Assembly (NCBI GenBank): GCA_002706335.1
Contig: PAKZ01000037.1
Location: 124,001-188,000, forward strand
DNA length: 64,000 bases
Origin: Ahrensia sp.
GTDB lineage: Bacteria; Pseudomonadota; Alphaproteobacteria; Rhizobiales; Rhizobiaceae
Direction of reading: 5' to 3'
Shown here: positions 60,019 to 64,000 of the stretch, one piece after another
Numbering within the stretch: the first letter of the stretch is position 1
How the letters are laid out: each line of letters opens with the position of its first letter
The notes under the pieces: model-generated
The model's input: the letters and a program-made list of their open reading frames with translations, nothing else
The model's database searches: none
Told to the model about the DNA's origin: nothing
Position numbers and translations under genes: made by a program

Positions 60019-62328
60019 ATGAATGTCGCACCGCCCAAATTCGGATCCAAGTCGCTTATCGGAGCTTCAGTCCATCGCAAGGAGGACGACGCCTTCATTC
60101 GCGGCAAGGGGCGTTATACGTCGGACATTCGTATCGATGGCATGCTGGAAGCCTTCGTGCTGCGCTCGCCGATCGCAAACGCCGCCTACAAGGTAACCTC
60201 CGTCGAGGAGGCGAGAAACGCTCCCGGCGTCCACCTGATTCTGACCGCCGATGACATCGCCGATCTCGGCACACTGACGGCGGTGGGCATGCGTCCCGGC
60301 CCCGATGGCGAGACCGCGCCTTTCCGGCCTATTCCGGTGCTGGCGAAGGACCGTGTCCGTCACGTCGGCGATGCGGTCGCTTTCATCGTCGCCGATACGC
60401 TCGACCAGGCCAAGGACGCCGCTGAACTGATCGAGGTCGATTACGATTCCTCCGATGCGGTCGTCGACGTCACCGCCGCCTTGCAGGATGGCGCGCCTCT
60501 GGTCTGGCCGGAAGCGGGCTCCAACACCGCCTATCTCGGCGCCGCCGGGGACGCGGAGAAGGCGAAGCAGGTCTTCGACGGGGCCGCTCATGTAACGAAG
60601 GTGGATTTCATCCAGAACCGCCTCGTTTCCAACTACATGGAAACGCGCGCCGCGATCGGCGAATATGACGCGGACCGAAAGCGCTTCACGCTGACCTGCG
60701 GCTCGCAGGGCGTTCACGGCCAGCGCAACATGATCGCCAAGGGCGTGTTCGGCATCGAGGCCGAAGACCTGCATGTCGTTACGCCGGACGTCGGCGGCGG
60801 TTTCGGCCCGAAGGGCTTCGTCTACCGCGAATATCCGTTGGTTCTCGAGGCTGCCAAGCGGCTTGGAAAACCGGTGCGCTGGGTCGGTGAACGCACCGAA
60901 CACTTCCTCGTCGACAACCATGGCCGCGCCAATACGGTCCATGCAGAGATGGCGATGGACGAGAACGGCCGCTTCCTGGCGATTCGCATCAACCTGCTCG
61001 CCGACATGGGCGCCTACACGCACCAGTTCGGCGTTGCGATACCGTGGTTCGGCGCTGCGATGGCGACCGGCGTGTACGATATCCCGGTGCTCGACTTCCA
61101 CCTGACCGGCGTCTTCACCAACACCACGCCTGTCGACGCCTATCGCGGCGCGGGCCGGCCGGAAGCCGCGTTCCTGATCGAGAAGCTGGTCGACCAGTGC
61201 GCCCGCGAGATGAAGCTGACGCCTGACGAGATCCGCCGCCGCAACTTCATCAAGCCCGAGCAGTTTCCCTACAAGACGCAGGGCGGCCGCGTTTACGATG
61301 TCGGCGAGTTCGAGGCATGCATGGAACAGTCGATGAAGGACGCCGACTGGGACGGTTTCGAAAAACGGCTGGAGGCTTCGAAGGCGGATGGCAAGCTGCG
61401 CGGCATCGGCATGTCCTACTATATCGAGGCATGCGCCTTCGCCGGCTCCGAGCCTGCCTATCTGCAGCTGCTCGATGATGGCACCATCACGATGGATATC
61501 GGCACCCAGTCGAACGGGCAGGGCCACGCGACCGCCTATGCGCAATTCGTCGCCGGCACGCTCGGCCTCGATGTCGAGAAGGTGCGGGTGATCCAGGGCG
61601 ACTCGGATCGCATACCCACAGGCGGTGGCACCGGCGGATCGCGCTCGATCCCGCTCGGCGGTGTTTCGGCCTATTATGCCAGCGAGGAGCTGGCCAAGAA
61701 GATCAAGAAGCTTGCCGCAGACGAACTGGAAGCCTCGCCCGACGATATCGAACTGGCCGAGGGCGAAGCCGTCGTCGCGGGTACGGACCGGAGCGTCACG
61801 CTGGCGGAACTGGCCAAAAAAGCGCCGGATCCCACCGACCTGAAGGCGATGGCCGAGTTCAAGCAGGACGAGGCGACCTATCCGAATGGCTGTCACATCT
61901 GCGAGGTCGAGATCGACCCGGCAACGGGTGTCACCGAGGTGGTTTCCTATTCGATCGTCGACGATTACGGCCTGACTGTGAACCCGATCCTGCTCGGAGG
62001 CCAGGTCCATGGCGGCGTTGTGCAGGGCATCGGCCAGGCGCTTTATGAGGGTGCCGTCTATGACGAATCCGGCCAGCTGCTGACCGCGACTTTCATGGAC
62101 TACATCATGCCACATGCCGACCACTTCCCGGAGATCAAATTCAATACGCGCCACGTACCGTCGACCACCAACGCGCTTGGCATCAAGGGCGCGGGCGAAG
62201 CGGCGACGATCGGCGCTACGCCGGCTGTCATGAACGCGGTCTTTGACGCACTCTGGCGGGCCAAGGGCATTTCCCATATCGAAATGCCGGTCACGCCCTC
62301 GAACATGTGGGCGGTGCTGAACAGCTAG
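60019..62328 (+). CDS. Xanthine-dehydrogenase-family molybdopterin-binding large subunit
   Basis: A 769-residue protein of the molybdenum hydroxylase large-subunit (CoxL/XdhB) family. It has [24 protein letters not shown] at the N-terminus, [45 protein letters not shown] and [38 protein letters not shown] carries the catalytic Glu. The AYRCSFR motif of form I CO dehydrogenase is absent, so this is not a true CO dehydrogenase. It would hydroxylate a heteroaromatic or aldehyde. GGAGGAG precedes the ATG at 60019. The FAD and Fe-S subunits are not adjacent. Confidence 0.88.
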   Translation: MNVAPPKFGSKSLIGASVHRKEDDAFIRGKGRYTSDIRIDGMLEAFVLRSPIANAAYKVTSVEEARNAPGVHLILTADDIADLGTLTAVGMRPGPDGETAPFRPIPVLAKDRVRHVGDAVAFIVADTLDQAKDAAELIEVDYDSSDAVVDVTAALQDGAPLVWPEAGSNTAYLGAAGDAEKAKQVFDGAAHVTKVDFIQNRLVSNYMETRAAIGEYDADRKRFTLTCGSQGVHGQRNMIAKGVFGIEAEDLHVVTPDVGGGFGPKGFVYREYPLVLEAAKRLGKPVRWVGERTEHFLVDNHGRANTVHAEMAMDENGRFLAIRINLLADMGAYTHQFGVAIPWFGAAMATGVYDIPVLDFHLTGVFTNTTPVDAYRGAGRPEAAFLIEKLVDQCAREMKLTPDEIRRRNFIKPEQFPYKTQGGRVYDVGEFEACMEQSMKDADWDGFEKRLEASKADGKLRGIGMSYYIEACAFAGSEPAYLQLLDDGTITMDIGTQSNGQGHATAYAQFVAGTLGLDVEKVRVIQGDSDRIPTGGGTGGSRSIPLGGVSAYYASEELAKKIKKLAADELEASPDDIELAEGEAVVAGTDRSVTLAELAKKAPDPTDLKAMAEFKQDEATYPNGCHICEVEIDPATGVTEVVSYSIVDDYGLTVNPILLGGQVHGGVVQGIGQALYEGAVYDESGQLLTATFMDYIMPHADHFPEIKFNTRHVPSTTNALGIKGAGEAATIGATPAVMNAVFDALWRAKGISHIEMPVTPSNMWAVLNS

Positions 62329-62339
62329 GTGCTCACCTG

Positions 62340-62783
62340 GTGCGCGCGCTCGTCCAACGCGTCTCTGAGGCCAATGTCACGGTCGATGGAGAGATCGCCG
62401 GGGAGATCGGTGCGGGGCTGCTCGTGCTTGTCTGCGCCATGCGGGGAGATACGCAAGCGCAGTCCGAATGGCTTGCCCGCAAGCTGGTCAATCTGCGTAT
62501 CTTTGCAGACGACGCGGGTCGCATGAATCGTTCCCTCGCCGATATTGGCGGCGCGGCGTTGATCGTCTCGCAATTCACGCTTGCAGCCGAAACAAAGGGC
62601 AATCGCCCGGGCTTCTCGGCCGCGGCCCCGCCCGACGAAGGCAGGCGTCTTTACGAGCATTTCTCCGAGCAGGTCCGCTCGCACGGAGTCCCTGTCGCCA
62701 ACGGCATCTTCGGAGCGGACATGAAGGTCGGGCTGGTTAATGACGGACCAGTGACGATATGGCTGGACAGCGAAGCCAGATAG
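62340..62783 (+). CDS. dtd: D-aminoacyl-tRNA deacylase
   Basis: A 147-residue protein. It starts [18 protein letters not shown] from a GTG at 62340 and has [16 protein letters not shown] and [22 protein letters not shown], the two active-site motifs of bacterial DTD. It removes D-amino acids from tRNA. It starts 11 bases after the hydroxylase stop, so the two may be co-transcribed. An ATG upstream in frame lies inside the hydroxylase gene and is less likely. Confidence 0.93.
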   Translation: MRALVQRVSEANVTVDGEIAGEIGAGLLVLVCAMRGDTQAQSEWLARKLVNLRIFADDAGRMNRSLADIGGAALIVSQFTLAAETKGNRPGFSAAAPPDEGRRLYEHFSEQVRSHGVPVANGIFGADMKVGLVNDGPVTIWLDSEAR

Positions 62784-62940
62784 GCGAAGATCACGGCGTT
62801 GCCCCCGTTCGCAACGGTAGCGCTGCGGCAATCATTCGCGGCAAGGCGCCGAGACTTGCGGTCGTTTCGTCTGGCTGATACCCAATCAGAACAAAAATTA
62901 CCCGTAAGACGCGAATTCTGCGTTACTATGCGCGCGATAG

Positions 62941-63789
62941 ATGAATCAATTCGGCAACAAAACTGCTTTCATCACCGGCGGCGCGGGCGGAATCGGGCTA
63001 TCGATCGCCCGCGGCCTTGGCAAGCGGGGCGCGGCGGTCATGCTGGCGGATCTGGACGCAGATGCGGCGGCACAGGCAGCGGCGAGAATGTCGGAGGAAG
63101 GGATCGTGGCGGCATCGGTCGGCTGCGATGTCGCCGATGCGTCCGCTGTCGAGAATGCCGCACGGGAGACGCTACAGCGTTTCGGCAAGGTGCATATCGT
63201 CGTCAACAATGCAGGCGTATCCCTCGACGGCAAGACCGGCGAAATCCCTTTGGAAGACTGGCGCTGGATCGTCGACATCAATCTGCTGGGCGTCGTCCAT
63301 GGCGTCGAGATTTTCACTCCGCTGATCCGGTCCCACGGGGAGGGCGGCTATATCGTCAACATGGCCTCGATCGCAGGCCTTTGGCCAACCGCACGATCAG
63401 GACCCTATGCGGCGACCAAATTCGCCGTGGTCGGCTATTCCGAAGCGATCCGACAGGATCTCGCGGAAGAAGACATCGGCGTCAGCGTGATCTGCCCGGG
63501 TTGGGTGCGCACAGGAATCCACGAGACGAGCGAACGGCGCCCATCGCGAAACGGATCGGGCGCGGAACACGAGCAAAGCAGTGCCATGCGCATGGCCGAA
63601 CGGGAGATCGCCAAGGGGCTCGATCCCGCGCTTGTCGGCGAATGGATTGTCGACTGTATGATGGCGCGGCGTTTCTACATCTTCACCCATCCGGACATGG
63701 CCGGCGTGATCATGTCGCGGGCGCGCGCCATGAGGGTCGACTACGCCGCCTGCATCGACGACCCGCGCTTTTCCGGGGAGGATCAATGA
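62941..63789 (+). CDS. Short-chain dehydrogenase/reductase
   Basis: A 282-residue classical SDR. ITGGAGGIGLSIARGLGKRGAAVMLADLDAD is the NAD(P) loop (Asp after the second strand suggests NAD preference), NNAGVSLDGK follows, and SIAGLWPTARSGPYAATKFAVVGYSEAI contains the catalytic Ser, Tyr and Lys. It oxidises or reduces a hydroxyl or ketone. The next gene encodes a flavin monooxygenase, one base after its stop, so they are coupled, likely in a ketone or cyclic-ketone degradation pathway. Confidence 0.9.
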   Translation: MNQFGNKTAFITGGAGGIGLSIARGLGKRGAAVMLADLDADAAAQAAARMSEEGIVAASVGCDVADASAVENAARETLQRFGKVHIVVNNAGVSLDGKTGEIPLEDWRWIVDINLLGVVHGVEIFTPLIRSHGEGGYIVNMASIAGLWPTARSGPYAATKFAVVGYSEAIRQDLAEEDIGVSVICPGWVRTGIHETSERRPSRNGSGAEHEQSSAMRMAEREIAKGLDPALVGEWIVDCMMARRFYIFTHPDMAGVIMSRARAMRVDYAACIDDPRFSGEDQ

Positions 63790-63790
63790 C

Positions 63791-64000
63791 GTGACCGCGA
63801 CGCAGCCGCTCGAGGTTCTGATAATCGGCGCGGGTTTCGCGGGGATCGGCGCAGCGATCAAGCTGCTTGAAAAGGGCGTCACCAATTTCCGTGTCTTCGA
63901 CAAGGCGGGAGGAGTGGGCGGCACCTGGTGGCACAATCGTTATCCCGGCGCCGCCTGCGACGTGCCCTCTCATTTCTACTGCTATTCCTTCGAGCCCAAT
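63791..64000 (+). CDS. Baeyer-Villiger-type flavin monooxygenase, 5' part
   Basis: The first 70 residues of a flavoprotein, from a GTG at 63791; the gene runs out of the window. GAGFAGIGAAIKLLEKG is the FAD-binding Rossmann motif and GGVGGTWWHNRYPGAACDVP, followed by SHFYCYSFEPN, is typical of Baeyer-Villiger monooxygenases. Such enzymes insert oxygen next to a ketone carbonyl using NADPH and O2. It is preceded by an SDR gene; together they would turn an alcohol into a ketone and then an ester or lactone. Confidence 0.9.
   Translation, partial: MTATQPLEVLIIGAGFAGIGAAIKLLEKGVTNFRVFDKAGGVGGTWWHNRYPGAACDVPSHFYCYSFEPN

Noticed and set aside
60067-62277. A 736-codon open frame on the minus strand opposite the molybdenum hydroxylase gene
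   Set aside because: It mirrors the codon pattern of the plus-strand gene in GC-rich DNA, has no recognisable domain, and the plus-strand frame has all family motifs.
60019-62328. Carbon monoxide dehydrogenase large subunit
   Set aside because: The AYRCSFR active-site loop of form I is replaced by AYRGAGR and no CO dehydrogenase small or medium subunit is adjacent.
1-64000. tRNA, rRNA, CRISPR array or insertion sequence
   Set aside because: No cloverleaf, repeat-spacer pattern, transposase frame or terminal inverted repeat was seen on reading both strands; a covariance-model search would be needed for small RNAs.

Overview
The window looks like chromosomal DNA of a GC-rich alphaproteobacterium, most likely a Hyphomicrobiales (rhizobial-type) species. 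The best support is the right-centre block feuN-feuP-feuQ, cytochrome c maturation genes, degP, a second two-component pair, glnE and a PAS sensor kinase, an order known from Sinorhizobium-type genomes. A complete alphaproteobacterial gene transfer agent (GTA) structural cluster and palindromic intergenic repeats with CCTTCTCC arms agree with this. I see no tRNA, rRNA, CRISPR array, transposase or integrase.

Layout. 1-6304 (minus strand): the 5' part of a class A penicillin-binding protein, a DUF983 protein, and a four-gene envelope or polymer cluster (TupA-like ATP-grasp, family 2 glycosyltransferase, ATP-grasp ligase, Mur-ligase-like protein). 6375-14098: housekeeping and accessory genes (class V aminotransferase, DMT transporter, two small exported proteins, SleB-type hydrolase, AraC regulator, methyl-accepting chemotaxis protein). 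14406-34213: a GTA cluster with homologues of RcGTA genes g1 to g15 in canonical order, plus a holin-like gene. It is split at four places by host-type genes: qorB/HxlR regulator between g2 and g3; a zinc-type oxidoreductase and TetR regulator between g5 and g6; a PACE efflux protein and Nudix hydrolase between g10.1 and g11; and ridA between g14 and g15. All except the HxlR regulator run antisense to the GTA genes.

The most interesting signal is a duplicated regulatory element, at 14406-14499 before g1 and 17917-18015 before g3. Each copy has an inverted repeat, a sigma-70-like promoter and, a few bases later, an intrinsic terminator. The promoter half is conserved. The two terminator stems differ in sequence but keep the fold, which suggests selection for a 'promoter then terminator' design, as expected if GTA expression depends on anti-termination. 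The second copy stands where the first inserted module would cut g3 off from its promoter.

34315-54512 is the conserved block for envelope stress signalling, cytochrome c maturation and nitrogen regulation. Two less usual genes (a hydrolase-OsmC fusion and a membrane-anchored protein of unknown function) sit between ccmH and degP. 54762-64000 is a catabolic region: an operon for a LigAB-type ring-cleavage dioxygenase with a hydrolase and a YciI-like protein, pepN, a molybdenum hydroxylase large subunit, dtd, an SDR and the start of a Baeyer-Villiger-type monooxygenase. Two exact copies and one near copy of the palindrome ATGTATACAT lie in the two promoter regions flanking pepN. This suggests one unseen repressor controls both the dioxygenase operon and the hydroxylase gene.
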